The position numbers and the translations under genes were made by a program. DNA of 64,000 nucleotides from a virus: the IMG/VR virus record IMGVR_UViG_3300032562_000003, positions 186,001 to 250,000 of that record, one strand, 5' to 3'. Each line of letters starts with the position of its first letter. The first letter of the stretch is position 1. This document shows, piece after piece, positions 32,851-42,299 of this stretch. The notes beneath the pieces were generated by a model that saw only the letters and a list, made by a program, of their open reading frames with translations, was not told where the DNA came from and made no database searches.

Positions 32851-33129
32851 ATGTTTGATGCATTTAAACAAGCAAAACTACAAAATGCATATCAGACTAT
32901 GCGCAACTATCAATTGCCGCCGGAAAAAGAAACGACGATTGAAGAACTAAAACGTCTCAGTGGAAACGGCAGGGTAAATGGTGAAGTAGAACCAGTAGAC
33001 CCTGCCCTAAACACCAAAAAGCATCAATATATCCGGGACAACAATATTAGGCCCGGAGCTCCGGAATGGTTTAAAGTAATGTTTGCTAAACCACATCTTA
33101 CTGGTGAGGATCCCTTCTCAAAAAAGTAG
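32851..33129 (+). CDS. small protein upstream of terminase, possible small terminase-like
   Basis: A 92-residue helical, basic protein (MFDAFKQAKLQNAYQTMRNY; PEWFKVMFAKPHLTGEDPF). It lies directly before the large terminase gene, where T4 has gene 16 (small terminase). The length is about half that of gp16 and I see no coiled-coil signature proving homology, so the assignment rests on position. It starts 1 bp after the preceding frame. Confidence 0.4.
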   Translation: MFDAFKQAKLQNAYQTMRNYQLPPEKETTIEELKRLSGNGRVNGEVEPVDPALNTKKHQYIRDNNIRPGAPEWFKVMFAKPHLTGEDPFSKK

Positions 33130-33139
33130 TATATTATAC

Positions 33140-33145
33140 TAAATA
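33140..33145 (+). promoter_or_regulatory. late promoter TAAATA placing +1 on terL start
   Basis: CTAAATA is followed by 5 nt and ATG 33151. The canonical late +1 is the A of the start codon; no ribosome site is seen. A palindromic TAGTAT-ATT-ATACTA stands just before. Confidence 0.6.
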
Positions 33146-33150
33146 ATATC

Positions 33151-34698
33151 ATGAGCAATCAACCAACACTAATAAAAGATCCATATAAGAAGACGGTCTT
33201 CAAGAATAAAAAAGAACTTGAGGACTTCATGAAGTGTTGTGATCCTGAAACCGGATATCTATACTTTATGGATAACTTTTTCTACATTCAACATCCTACT
33301 AAAGGTAGTATGTTATATCACCCGTGGCCTTATCAAGAAAGATTGATAGAAACATACCACAAGTATAGATTCTCTATATCGCTAATGCCTAGACAGTCAG
33401 GTAAGTCAACATCCGCTGCTGGTTACCTACTTTGGTATGCAATGTTCGTTCCTGACTCTACGATTCTTATTGCAGCACACAAATATACTGGTGCACAAGA
33501 AATCATGCAGAGAATAAGGTATGCGTATGAAAACTGTCCAGATCACATAAAGGCAGGAGTCACTACATACAATAAGGGCTCTTTAGATTTTGAAAACGGT
33601 TCTCGTATTGTATCCGCCACTACTACTGAAAACACCGGTCGTGGTATGTCTATCACGCTGCTATATCTTGACGAATTTGCGTTCGTTAGACCTAGCATTG
33701 CTAAAGAATTTTGGACATCCATTACTCCTACGCTAGCAACTGGTGGTAAGGCAATCATCACGTCAACGCCAAACTCAGACGAAGACCAATTCGCGTTGAT
33801 TTGGAAGGGTGCAAATAAAACGGAAGATGAGTTCGGTAATACGACTGAGTTAGGTGTAAACGGATTCAGAGCATATCGAGCTTATTGGAAAGAGCAGCCA
33901 GGAAGAGATGAGAAATGGGCAAACGAGATCCGCGCCCAGTTAGGTGATGATCGTTTTGGTCGAGAAATAGATTGTAACTTCATCATTGCGGATGAAACCT
34001 TAATAAATCCAAATACACTGTTGATGTTAGATGGCATAGAACCTATAACTAGAATGGGACAAGTTCGCTGGTATAAGACACCAGAAAAGGGAAAGTTGTA
34101 TGTAGTTGCATTGGACCCCTCATTGGGTACTGGTGGAGATCCGGCTGCTATGCAAATATTTGAAGCCAGTACGACTACTCAAATAGGTGAGTGGAAGCAT
34201 AACAAAACTGATATTCCCAGTCAGATTAAGCTAATGGCACAGATCACCAAATACATAGCTGAATGCACTGGTGAGCCCAACAACATTTATTATTCTGTGG
34301 AAAATAACTCTATTGGTGAAGCGTCATTGATCTCACTGGCAGAATACGGAGAAGCCAACATTCAGGGTACGTTTATCAGTGAACCAGGTAAGAAACGTAA
34401 AGGATTCAACACTAGCCAAAAGCCCAAATTAGCAGCGTGTGCAAAATTCAAGACACTGTTAGAATCAAAAAAGATGACAATATATAGCCGATCGCTGATC
34501 AGCGAACTTAAGGCTTTTGTCGCAAACGGGGGCAGTTATGCTGCTAAGATCGGCGATACCGATGATTTAGTTATGTCATCCCTGTTAGCAGTTAGAATGA
34601 TGCAACAACTAGCGGATTTTCATGGTGATCTGGAATCTCAAATTCGTGACCATGACGAGTTTGTTGCTCCGCTTCCATTCTTTGCAATCTTTGGCTAA
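33151..34698 (+). CDS. 17: large terminase subunit gp17
   Basis: A 515-residue terminase. Walker A-like LMPRQSGKSTSAA lies at about residues 78-90 (T4 type), Walker B LLYLDEFAFV at about 168-177, and ITSTPN is the C-motif-like coupling segment. The C-terminal RNase H-like nuclease shows VVALDPSLGTGGDPAA (catalytic Asp), VENNSIGEA and DTDDLVMSSLLA (last Asp). It powers DNA packaging and cuts concatemers. Slightly shorter than T4 gp17 (about 610) but with all catalytic blocks, as usual in marine T4-like phages. Late promoter in front with predicted leaderless start. Confidence 0.93.
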   Translation: MSNQPTLIKDPYKKTVFKNKKELEDFMKCCDPETGYLYFMDNFFYIQHPTKGSMLYHPWPYQERLIETYHKYRFSISLMPRQSGKSTSAAGYLLWYAMFVPDSTILIAAHKYTGAQEIMQRIRYAYENCPDHIKAGVTTYNKGSLDFENGSRIVSATTTENTGRGMSITLLYLDEFAFVRPSIAKEFWTSITPTLATGGKAIITSTPNSDEDQFALIWKGANKTEDEFGNTTELGVNGFRAYRAYWKEQPGRDEKWANEIRAQLGDDRFGREIDCNFIIADETLINPNTLLMLDGIEPITRMGQVRWYKTPEKGKLYVVALDPSLGTGGDPAAMQIFEASTTTQIGEWKHNKTDIPSQIKLMAQITKYIAECTGEPNNIYYSVENNSIGEASLISLAEYGEANIQGTFISEPGKKRKGFNTSQKPKLAACAKFKTLLESKKMTIYSRSLISELKAFVANGGSYAAKIGDTDDLVMSSLLAVRMMQQLADFHGDLESQIRDHDEFVAPLPFFAIFG

Positions 34699-34705
34699 GT
34701 TGGCA

Positions 34706-34711
34706 TAAATA
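34706..34711 (+). promoter_or_regulatory. late promoter TAAATA placing +1 on start codon 34717
   Basis: CATAAATA, then 5 nt, then ATG 34717. No ribosome site is seen; a leaderless late mRNA is predicted. Confidence 0.6.
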
Positions 34712-34716
34712 TCATT

Positions 34717-36576
34717 ATGGCCACAGATTCAGAATCCTTTAACCGCGATTTGTACGACTTACTTAAAGTGAGAGGGTATAAACCTGTACCGCTCGATTCA
34801 AAAAACCAACGTGTTCCTGCATCGCAAAGTGCAGATGTTATGGAATTTACGTTTGTCAAGGATGACAAAGAGTATGGTAAAGCTTGGGTAAGTATCGATG
34901 ATGTACAAAATGTCATTGTGTATTATGATAGTGAACAACAAGATAGTCCCAATAATATAACACCGGGAGTCGAATACGATGATACCTGGACAGGGTTCTT
35001 AAAGAACCTTAAGACATGGGCACAACGTAGACAGCTTAGCTTCGAATTATCAAACAAAGATCGCTTGGGCGACGACATGAGACAACGGGAATATTACAAG
35101 ATGAAAGAAAAAGTTTCAGAAGGCTACTACCCGATGGGTAAGAAGGCCAGCTACAATGACGCAGTACCAAACGTAAAGATCATCCTACAGCACAATCGCA
35201 ATATCGAAGAAGGTGAACAGCGCTATCGCAACGTCGCTCGCATCTATCTAGAAAACGTCGATGGCGAAAGATTCTTAGCACCTACAAACAAGCCAGGTGT
35301 CGCACGAGTGTATGCACGTCATATTGCTGAAGGTGGTCTGCCTAATGATGAGCGCTGGAACCACATCAAGGGACTATGCGAAGAATACAACAAGATGGCA
35401 GGCTTTGTGAGAGCTACCCGTAATAAGCAATTTAACGAATCAGCACAAGCTTTAGTTAATGAGGGCTTAAATCATTATAATAAGTTGCGCGAAAACCTAA
35501 ACAAAATGACTGGTCATCGCGGATACACTGCATATTTCGAATCATGGACTCCTACTCTTATGGAAAACGAAAACGATTCGTCTTCTATAAATGAACTTTT
35601 CGTACAAGAAACTACTGACCCTCGCATCGAATCAGTAATGCCTATCCTTGCTCGCCTTCAGAAGAAGGTAAATGAAATGAGCGAAGTCAACGAACTAGCA
35701 GAGTGGGCTGATGGAATCGCTAACGAGCATCTGGAAGAAGTTTCTGATCCGTACAAGAAAGACGAAATGAAAGATTTCAAGACCCAACAGCGTCAAGGAT
35801 TAAAATCAACCAATCCGGATCTCAAAAATGTAGAGGATTTGGATGATATTGAAGAAGCTACTGGTACTGAAAAGATGTTAAGAAAGATACCAGGATTCAA
35901 GAGATATCAAGCTGGTGAAAAGTCTAAAGACAATAAAACTCTTGCTAATTTAATGTTACACGGAGAAATAGAAGGTGATTCTGCGACTGATCCTAAGGAC
36001 ATTAATTTAGGTAAGTCTGCGGCCCGTGCGGCACAAAGATTTGACAAAATCGCTAAAGGTAAAAAGCCATTCAGTAATGAAGAAGTAGAAGAAGCTTTAG
36101 AACCTTGGATGGGTAAGGACCTTGATACGCCTGCTTACCTTCGTAAGAAGAAGTATGACGATGCAAAGAAGGACGCAGAATTGGGCGGACCAAAACTTCG
36201 TAGAGTTAAGGACAATCCAGAAGAAGTAAAAGAAACTGCTTACGAAAAGGATCTAGCAGATCACGAACCTAGAAAGGTTTCTGGAGTTTATGGTGCAAAG
36301 TCTAAGTCCTTTAACAAGAAGTTTAAAAATCAAGCGGCACAAGACAAGTTTTTTGATCATCCAGATAACGAGGGCAACTACGAAATCCACTACGTGTCCA
36401 AAGTAGATGAAACGGTTGAAGAAGACTTAGATGCAAATCAAAAGCGCGCCGGACAACTTGGACCTACAGAAAAGGTCAAGAATAATAATATTGGCAAACT
36501 AGTAGGCGCAAATGAATCGACTGAATTCCCAGAAGAATTACAGCGTATTATGGACATTGCCCGTTTTAGACTATAA
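34717..36576 (+). CDS. conserved head-associated protein (hypothetical)
   Basis: A 619-residue protein, Lys/Glu/Asp-rich and mostly hydrophilic. The N-terminal 270 residues look globular (DSESFNRDLYDLLKVRGYKP). The C-terminal half is made of low-complexity charged segments, ending in the module DLDANQKRAGQLGPTEKV and IGKLVGANES, which I recall from several virion proteins of marine T4-like phages. Several [I/L]-x-E sites are present that a prohead protease could cut. A head-internal or head-completion role is inferred from promoter class, position after terminase and composition. Confidence 0.6.
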   Translation: MATDSESFNRDLYDLLKVRGYKPVPLDSKNQRVPASQSADVMEFTFVKDDKEYGKAWVSIDDVQNVIVYYDSEQQDSPNNITPGVEYDDTWTGFLKNLKTWAQRRQLSFELSNKDRLGDDMRQREYYKMKEKVSEGYYPMGKKASYNDAVPNVKIILQHNRNIEEGEQRYRNVARIYLENVDGERFLAPTNKPGVARVYARHIAEGGLPNDERWNHIKGLCEEYNKMAGFVRATRNKQFNESAQALVNEGLNHYNKLRENLNKMTGHRGYTAYFESWTPTLMENENDSSSINELFVQETTDPRIESVMPILARLQKKVNEMSEVNELAEWADGIANEHLEEVSDPYKKDEMKDFKTQQRQGLKSTNPDLKNVEDLDDIEEATGTEKMLRKIPGFKRYQAGEKSKDNKTLANLMLHGEIEGDSATDPKDINLGKSAARAAQRFDKIAKGKKPFSNEEVEEALEPWMGKDLDTPAYLRKKKYDDAKKDAELGGPKLRRVKDNPEEVKETAYEKDLADHEPRKVSGVYGAKSKSFNKKFKNQAAQDKFFDHPDNEGNYEIHYVSKVDETVEEDLDANQKRAGQLGPTEKVKNNNIGKLVGANESTEFPEELQRIMDIARFRL

Positions 36577-36621
36577 CGCAATAAACTATTATATTACTTA
36601 CCCATTACTGGGGTAAATACA

Positions 36622-36650
36622 TTGACATCTGATGAAGTATACGTTATATT
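36622..36650 (+). promoter_or_regulatory. sigma70 promoter of gene 32
   Basis: TTGACA (36622-36627), 17 bp, TATATT (36645-36650): a near-consensus promoter. The leader of about 78 nt contains a small TTGT/ACAA hairpin and an AAAAGGAGA ribosome site before ATG 36735. TTACCC/GGGTAA at about 36598-36616 may be a weak hairpin after the preceding gene. Confidence 0.75.
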
Positions 36651-36734
36651 TCATCATATGTTAGTTGTCTCCAAACAACGACATTAAAACATACTCAGGC
36701 TCAACTTAGGCACATTTAAAAGGAGAAAATAAAA

Positions 36735-37715
36735 ATGGCTAGTCTAGCAGAAATCCGTGCGCGGTTAACGGCACAAGAAAATCGCAGTCAGACCAAGGCT
36801 TCTGGCACTCAATCAGATAACGCAATCTATCCTTTCTGGAATATTGACGAAGGAGCAACTGCTTCTATTCGTCTGTTGCCAGACGGCAATCCTACTAACG
36901 AATTCTTTTGGGTAGAACGTCAAGTTATCAAGCTTCCGTTCAATGGCGTTAAGGGTGATTCCAACATGAAGCAAGTTACTGTACAAGTTCCTTGCGTCGA
37001 GATGTATGGCGATAATTGCCCGGTTCTCGCAGAAGTTCGTCCGTGGTACAAAGACGACACTCTTAAGGACCTTGCTAACAAGTATTGGAAGAAGCGTTCA
37101 TATCTTTATCAAGGCTTTGTTCGCCAAAATCCACTAGGTGATGATCAAACTCCAGCGAACCCAATTCGTCGCTTCATCATCTCCCCGCAAATTCAGACTA
37201 TTATCAAGGCATCTTTGATGGATCCGGAACTTGATGAATTGCCAACCGACTACGTTCACGGTCTTGACTTCAACATCAAGAAGACTTCTAAGGGCGGTTA
37301 TGCAGACTATTCAACTTCCACTTGGTCTCGTAAGGAGTCACCGCTTACGGAAGCCGAGCAAGCAGCGATTGATTCGTTTGGGTTGTACAATCTCGCTGAC
37401 TTCTTGCCAAAGAAGCCAAGCGAAGCCGAACTTCGGGTCATTAAGGAGATGTTTGAAGCATCAGTTGATGGACGCCCGTATGACACTGATAAGTGGGGCG
37501 CATATTATCGTCCGTATGGCATTGAAGCTCCGTCCAGCACCGCACAAGCACAAACTGCTTCTGCTGCACCTAGTGCACCGACTACGGTAGCATCTGCGCC
37601 AATCGATGAGCCTCCTTTCGAAGTAGATCAACCAATCGTTGTTCCTACTGCACCAACGAGCGATAAGGCACAGGACATTCTAAAGATGATCCGCGAAAGA
37701 CAGAATAAGGCCTAA
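36735..37715 (+). CDS. 32: single-stranded DNA-binding protein gp32
   Basis: A 326-residue SSB. The basic N-terminal domain (MASLAEIRARLTAQENR) is the cooperativity segment. The core contains IYPFWNIDEGATASIRLLPD and the zinc-region equivalents around VPCVEMYGDNCPVLAEVRPW. The C-terminus is a flexible Ala/Pro/Thr-rich linker followed by a short acidic/hydrophobic tail (DKAQDILKMIRERQ), which in T4 binds partner proteins. It coats ssDNA during replication, recombination and repair, and organises UvsX, UvsY and gp41 (all encoded in this window). Own early promoter and own terminator. Confidence 0.9.
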   Translation: MASLAEIRARLTAQENRSQTKASGTQSDNAIYPFWNIDEGATASIRLLPDGNPTNEFFWVERQVIKLPFNGVKGDSNMKQVTVQVPCVEMYGDNCPVLAEVRPWYKDDTLKDLANKYWKKRSYLYQGFVRQNPLGDDQTPANPIRRFIISPQIQTIIKASLMDPELDELPTDYVHGLDFNIKKTSKGGYADYSTSTWSRKESPLTEAEQAAIDSFGLYNLADFLPKKPSEAELRVIKEMFEASVDGRPYDTDKWGAYYRPYGIEAPSSTAQAQTASAAPSAPTTVASAPIDEPPFEVDQPIVVPTAPTSDKAQDILKMIRERQNKA

Positions 37716-37720
37716 TTAGG

Positions 37721-37746
37721 TTTGGGGAGGAGAAATCCTCCCCAAA
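37721..37746 (+). terminator. terminator after gene 32
   Basis: TTTGGGGAGGA and TCCTCCCCAAA form an 11-bp stem with a GAAA tetraloop. The T-run is short (ATT), but the stem is very stable. Confidence 0.75.
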
Positions 37747-37767
37747 ATTCTGGCTAAGGAGAATACC

Positions 37768-37998
37768 ATGACCAATTCAGATGATAGATACCGTGCAATA
37801 AAGCAAGGTAAAAAACTGTTGGAGGAACTGTGTGATCCAGGCAAAACTCCAAGAGTTCCGAGTATAGTAAGAGACCGGGCGCGGAGCGTACTAAGACATT
37901 TTCCGAATGACTATGAATTAGACCAAATCGCAGTGAATAGTCCCGAATTACTCGAAAAATTATCAGTTAATGATAAGATGAAACAGATTGTAAGATAG
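37768..37998 (+). CDS. small BPSL0761-like protein
   Basis: A 76-residue protein: RYRAIKQGKKLLEELCDPGK, then TPRVPSIVRDRARSVLRHFP. This resembles a family of small bacterial proteins (BPSL0761 type) of unknown function. It stands between gene 32 and uvsX, preceded by AAGGAG. In the recombination cluster it may act on or with UvsX, but nothing in the sequence shows this. Confidence 0.55.
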   Translation: MTNSDDRYRAIKQGKKLLEELCDPGKTPRVPSIVRDRARSVLRHFPNDYELDQIAVNSPELLEKLSVNDKMKQIVR

Positions 37999-38007
37999 GA
38001 TATATAC

Positions 38008-39081
38008 TTGACAACTAAACCTTTCGACCTCAGCAAGTTCCGTAAAGACATTACTAAGGCCATCGATGGTCTCAGCATTGGATTTAATGATCCCACTGAT
38101 TGGATCAGCACAGGAAACTATGCACTTAACTACCGCATCAGCAGCGAATTTGACAAGGGAATTCCTCTTGGAAAAGTAACCGTATTTGCTGGTGAATCAG
38201 GAGCCGGCAAATCATATATTTGTTCCGGAAATATTGTACGACATGCCCAAGAACAGGGCATTTACGTAGTTCTAATTGATAGCGAAAACGCACTAGACGA
38301 ATCATGGCTACAGGCACTTGGTGTAGACACTAGTGCAGAAAAGCTACTAAAGCTTAATATGGCAATGATTGATGATGTTGCAAAGACGATCAGCGAGTTC
38401 ATGAAGGGCTATAAGGGAATGAGCGAAACGGATCGCCCTAAGGTTCTTTTCGTTATCGACTCACTTGGTATGTTGCTTACTCCTACTGATGTAAATCAGT
38501 TTGAGGCAGGCGATATGAAGGGTGATATGGGTCGTAAGCCTAAGGCTCTTACATCTTTGGTACGTAATTGTGTTAACATGTTCGGTTCATGTAATGTAGG
38601 ATTAGTGGCCACAAATCACACATATGCATCACAAGATATGTTTGATCCTGATGACAAGATTTCAGGTGGACAAGGCTTTATCTATGCGTCTTCTATCGTA
38701 GTTGCGATGAAGAAGCTAAAGCTTAAAGAGGACGAGGACGGAAACAAGATTTCACAAGTGCGTGGCATTCGTGCAGCTTGTAAGGTCATGAAAACTCGTT
38801 ATGCAAAGCCTTTTGAAAACGTACAAGTTAAGATTCCGTATGACACAGGAATGAGTCCGTATTCGGGATTAACTGAGATGTTTGAAGGTATGGAGATTTT
38901 CAAGAAAGAAGGAAACTCTCTCGTCTACACTAAGCTTGACGGGTCTATCATTAAGAAGTTCCGAAAGGGATGGGAACGAAATGATGACGGTTGCCTAGAT
39001 ACTGTTATGGAAGAATTCCACAAAAGGGCAGATACTGCACTAAGTACTGTCGCTAGCGAGGAAGAGGAAGTAGCAGAATGA
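38008..39081 (+). CDS. uvsX: RecA-like recombinase UvsX
   Basis: A 357-residue UvsX starting at TTG 38008. Walker A is AGESGAGKSY (about residues 60-69); Walker B is VLFVIDSLGML. LVATNHTYASQDMFDPDDKISGGQG is the DNA-binding L2/Gln-switch region typical of UvsX. It forms filaments on ssDNA and drives recombination-dependent replication with UvsY and gp32. The acidic C-terminus (EEEEVAE) is as in T4. It overlaps the next gene by 4 bp. Confidence 0.93.
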   Translation: MTTKPFDLSKFRKDITKAIDGLSIGFNDPTDWISTGNYALNYRISSEFDKGIPLGKVTVFAGESGAGKSYICSGNIVRHAQEQGIYVVLIDSENALDESWLQALGVDTSAEKLLKLNMAMIDDVAKTISEFMKGYKGMSETDRPKVLFVIDSLGMLLTPTDVNQFEAGDMKGDMGRKPKALTSLVRNCVNMFGSCNVGLVATNHTYASQDMFDPDDKISGGQGFIYASSIVVAMKKLKLKEDEDGNKISQVRGIRAACKVMKTRYAKPFENVQVKIPYDTGMSPYSGLTEMFEGMEIFKKEGNSLVYTKLDGSIIKKFRKGWERNDDGCLDTVMEEFHKRADTALSTVASEEEEVAE

Positions 39082-39359
39082 GCAACTTAAGTTTGGTTAA
39101 TGAAATTTGGAAGGTACTTAGACCTAATATTGAAGCAGGTGACATTAGTACTGCCGCAGAAGTGTTGGTCAATTATCTAGTTGATGAAGACTACTCTCCT
39201 AATGAAATTAAGCAAGCATTTCGAGGAGACTCGGACATTAAGGATGCACTGTCTTTCTATCTAGAAACCCCAGAAGATGGCTTATATCATCAAGTTAAAG
39301 AAGAATTATTTTACGATGAGTACTATGACGATGAAGATGGGTATGACGAGGACTACTGA
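39078..39359 (+). CDS. acidic small protein between uvsX and uvsY
   Basis: A 93-residue protein with a very acidic Tyr/Asp/Glu tail (YDEYYDDEDGYDEDY). Overlaps uvsX by 4 bp and uvsY by 1 bp, so it is strictly co-translated with both recombination proteins. The acidic tail could mimic DNA or bind a mediator. No known homologue is recognised. Confidence 0.55.
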   Translation: MSNLSLVNEIWKVLRPNIEAGDISTAAEVLVNYLVDEDYSPNEIKQAFRGDSDIKDALSFYLETPEDGLYHQVKEELFYDEYYDDEDGYDEDY

Positions 39360-39817
39360 TGTCCTGGTATAGCCGAATTACCGGCGATCTATCCGTTCTC
39401 CCTGACTTCATCTCTCATTACGAGAATGAGCTAGTCTCTGCCAAACAAGATGTTAAGGTGTATGGCAATGTAGAGAAAAACATTGCCGCACTTCCTGGAA
39501 TAACTGAGTACCGTTTCAACCAACTCCAAGAAATCGAAGCGGTACTCAATTTTCTAAACATCCAGCTTCGCAAGATTCGTAGAAAACACTTTCAAAAATA
39601 TCTTGAAGGTTATGCTCGTGCGTTAACGTCACGGGACGCAGAGAAGTATGTTGACGGTGAACAAGAAGTCATCGATTTTGAAGTTCTCATAAATGAAGTT
39701 GCACTACTTCGCAACAAATGGTTGGGCGTGCTTAAAGCAATCGAATCTAAAAACTTCATGCTGGGTCATGTGGTGCGTCTACGTACCGCAGGCATGGAAG
39801 ACATTAGCATTGGGTAA
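39359..39817 (+). CDS. uvsY: recombination mediator UvsY
   Basis: A 152-residue protein. EKNIAALPGITEYRFNQLQE, LNIQLRKIRRKHFQKYLE and ALTSRDAEKYVDGE are blocks that characterise UvsY of T4-like phages. UvsY is a hexameric mediator that displaces gp32 and loads UvsX on ssDNA. Position two genes after uvsX agrees. ATG overlaps the preceding stop (TGATG). Confidence 0.88.
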   Translation: MSWYSRITGDLSVLPDFISHYENELVSAKQDVKVYGNVEKNIAALPGITEYRFNQLQEIEAVLNFLNIQLRKIRRKHFQKYLEGYARALTSRDAEKYVDGEQEVIDFEVLINEVALLRNKWLGVLKAIESKNFMLGHVVRLRTAGMEDISIG

Positions 39818-39878
39818 CAAGTTTATTGTATTAATGTAACAAGTATTCTATTATAAGAATAATAAGGAAATCAAAAAG

Positions 39879-40634
39879 ATGCACCCAGCATTCACTTCTC
39901 TAGATGATACTAACGAAGATGATGACTTCTTCGCTTCGTTAACCGCAACTACACAAGCAAAGCAATCTGCGGAAATGTTTACTACAAAAGAAGACGTTTT
40001 GGTTCTTAGTTGTGTATTGTATAGATTAAAAACAACCGCTACCACTGAAGAAGACAAAAATTATTGGAACGCATTTGGTCTACTTTCTGTACCCACAGAC
40101 AAAATTACACAAGACGATAGAATACTAGCAGACCACGTTCGTTCTTATTTTAATAGTAAGTTAGTATTGGCTAGAATACGAGGTGAATCTCTATCTAAGT
40201 ACAGAACTGATCTATCTAAATTTTTAAATACAGCTTATTCTATCGCTGACGGATACATGTATCCTATTAACTTTGCCGGATTGATATACAAGCTTCCTTA
40301 CTTTCATGAATATGATCAGGGTTTGTATGAAGTATTTGGCGGCGACTATTACAATCTTCGTGGACCTGGTAATCGATTAAGTGGCAACAAAACTCTGACA
40401 TTTATCAAGCGATTGGATCCTCATCGTAGACTGCTTGCGGTTGAAGATTTTTGGTTTTCGGACGAACACGGTAACCGAATATTGCTAACGATTGACAAGA
40501 AGAATCCACTCACTCCATTGTTCGAAACTGTTCTTAATCATAAGGTCAAGATTGAGGCAAATTATGATCCTCGTCATAAGGACACCCTCAATTTTTATCA
40601 AGCTAACTCTTGGAAATTCGTTTCGGTCGATTAA
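39879..40634 (+). CDS. conserved hypothetical phage protein
   Basis: A 251-residue protein, preceded by AATAAGGA. The acidic N-terminus (DDTNEDDDFF) is followed by a globular domain with many Tyr/Phe/Leu residues and the segment DPHRRLLAVEDFWFSDEHGN. I recall homologues in marine T4-like phages but no function. It follows uvsY and is the last gene before an early promoter. Confidence 0.5.
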   Translation: MHPAFTSLDDTNEDDDFFASLTATTQAKQSAEMFTTKEDVLVLSCVLYRLKTTATTEEDKNYWNAFGLLSVPTDKITQDDRILADHVRSYFNSKLVLARIRGESLSKYRTDLSKFLNTAYSIADGYMYPINFAGLIYKLPYFHEYDQGLYEVFGGDYYNLRGPGNRLSGNKTLTFIKRLDPHRRLLAVEDFWFSDEHGNRILLTIDKKNPLTPLFETVLNHKVKIEANYDPRHKDTLNFYQANSWKFVSVD

Positions 40635-40640
40635 TTTTGG

Positions 40641-40669
40641 TTGACACCGCATAACTCTGTTGCTATGAT
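40641..40669 (+). promoter_or_regulatory. sigma70 promoter of the RNA-ligase unit
   Basis: TTGACA (40641-40646), 17 bp, TATGAT (40664-40669). The AATTTTGGTTGA context (around 40634-40644) is repeated before the promoter at 42581. AAAGGAGC precedes ATG 40695. Confidence 0.75.
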
Positions 40670-40694
40670 TTAAAGATAGCAAAGGAGCTACGAC

Positions 40695-40901
40695 ATGGGC
40701 TACAAGAATCTTCCTGAACGTGATGCTAAATGGCAACCGCGTAAGGGCCTTGAAGGTCCGTTCGTGTATCCTAATGGTCGGGTGATCTACTACGATCCTA
40801 AGGAAGGTGCTTATTGGGATCCGACGACTGATTTTTATCTGTCATATGAGGAATCGTCCTCGCTACAAAATTCTGTCTTTGACATTATTCGTGGAAAATA
40901 A
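40695..40901 (+). CDS. small hypothetical protein
   Basis: A 68-residue early protein with many Tyr, Pro and Asp residues (PFVYPNGRVIYYDPKEGAYW). WDPTT- and YYDP-type repeats suggest a small beta-hairpin fold. First gene of the early unit that leads to RNA ligase. Function unknown. Confidence 0.55.
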   Translation: MGYKNLPERDAKWQPRKGLEGPFVYPNGRVIYYDPKEGAYWDPTTDFYLSYEESSSLQNSVFDIIRGK

Positions 40902-40902
40902 A

Positions 40903-41058
40903 ATGACGTTCGAAGAATGGTGGCAACAGGTACACCTGCCGAGTTATGCGTATTCAAACATTACCGATGAAGAATTAGATGCTGCGCAATCGGCAGCACG
41001 ATCTGCATGGGAAGCCGCATATGATTTTGGTTATGATCAAGGCCGAATAAATAATTGA
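40903..41058 (+). CDS. small hypothetical protein
   Basis: A 51-residue acidic, Trp-rich peptide (MTFEEWWQQVHLPSYAYSN) directly after the preceding stop. The C-terminal AAQSAARSAWEAAYDFGYDQG is a helix typical of many small phage proteins. Function unknown. Confidence 0.5.
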   Translation: MTFEEWWQQVHLPSYAYSNITDEELDAAQSAARSAWEAAYDFGYDQGRINN

Positions 41059-41093
41059 GCACGATCAATGGTGCATGAAAGGGTTGATTTAAA

Positions 41094-42299
41094 GTGAATT
41101 ACGAATTCCCTGTAATTAAGAATATCTCAGAGGTGCTTCCTGCGATTAAGGATGCTCCTGAGTTCGTTGTGGCTGAGCGTGACGGCTATACCGTCATCAA
41201 CTACAACGTAATGATGTCAGATACCTTTCCCACCATTAACGTCGCTGGCGGTTCTGCTAAGATGCGTGCAGAACGCTCTTTGCACAATATGCTGCGGCGT
41301 GAGTGTCGCGGTATCATCTTCTGTTCGAAGACCGGAGACCTTCTGCGGCGTCCCCTGCATAAATTTTTCAATGTCAACGAAAGAGAAGAAACCCAAGACC
41401 ATGTTTTGGATCTGTCTCGTCCGCACGTTATTCTTGAAAAGCTTGACGGCTCTATGCTAGTTCCTTTCATGCTCAACGACGAAGTTCGTTGGGGTACTAA
41501 GATGGGTCTGACTGACGTTGCTGCTCCTGTTGAGGAATTCGTTAAAAATAATCCTAAGTACGAGGAATTCGCTCGCGTTTATCTAACTCAATCTTTCATC
41601 ACCCCTATCTTTGAATGGTGTTCGCGTAAGCAACGCATCGTCATCGATTACGGGAGCAAAGATCACTTAGTCCTTATCGCTCTCCGTTTTAATGACACAG
41701 GTGAGTATGTTAAGTATGATAAAATGACCTTTATTGCTAAGAACTGGAATCTCCCAGTCGTAAAGGCTTTCGAGCCTGCTACGGATATGAATGAATTTAT
41801 GGCTTATGTTGCTGGTCTGAAAGATATGGAAGGCTTTGTGATTCGTTTCGATGACGGTCACATGGTTAAGGCTAAGTGTGACTGGTACGTTCAAATTCAT
41901 AAGGCTAAGGAAGCCATTCTGCAAGATCGTAATATCGTGGAAATGATCCTGAGCAACACCCTCGATGATGTTAAGGCTCATCTTCTTACTGAAGATCGAG
42001 TTCGCCTGGAAGAATTTGAGGATAAGGTTGTCACTCGCATCAAGTATCTGGCTCGTGAACTGCATGACAATGTGGCTCATATTCGTGCCCGAAACGTTGA
42101 TCGTAAGAACTTTGCGCTGAACGAATCTCAAAATTTTGATTCGCTCATGAAAGCAGCGATCTTCTCGCTGTTTGACTGTTGTACTATTGAGTCTGCCCAG
42201 GAACATATTACTAAAACTGTGGCTATCAAACTGTCGAGCAACAAGAGCTATGACCTGATTAAGGACGTTTGGTTTAAAGGAATTAAACATAATGACTAA
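41094..42299 (+). CDS. rnlA: T4 RNA ligase 1-like protein
   Basis: A 401-residue ligase starting at GTG 41094. Nucleotidyltransferase motif I is LEKLDGSM with the lysine that accepts AMP (about residue 120). Downstream are IFEWCSRKQRIVIDY (motif III/IIIa type), MEGFVIRF (motif IV) and MVKAKCDWY (motif V, KxK). Family: RNA_lig_T4_1. T4 RnlA with polynucleotide kinase repairs tRNA cut by host anticodon nucleases such as PrrC. A kinase gene follows 200 bp downstream, so the pair is a tRNA-repair module. Codon use is unusually C-ending compared with flanking genes. Confidence 0.9.
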   Translation: MNYEFPVIKNISEVLPAIKDAPEFVVAERDGYTVINYNVMMSDTFPTINVAGGSAKMRAERSLHNMLRRECRGIIFCSKTGDLLRRPLHKFFNVNEREETQDHVLDLSRPHVILEKLDGSMLVPFMLNDEVRWGTKMGLTDVAAPVEEFVKNNPKYEEFARVYLTQSFITPIFEWCSRKQRIVIDYGSKDHLVLIALRFNDTGEYVKYDKMTFIAKNWNLPVVKAFEPATDMNEFMAYVAGLKDMEGFVIRFDDGHMVKAKCDWYVQIHKAKEAILQDRNIVEMILSNTLDDVKAHLLTEDRVRLEEFEDKVVTRIKYLARELHDNVAHIRARNVDRKNFALNESQNFDSLMKAAIFSLFDCCTIESAQEHITKTVAIKLSSNKSYDLIKDVWFKGIKHND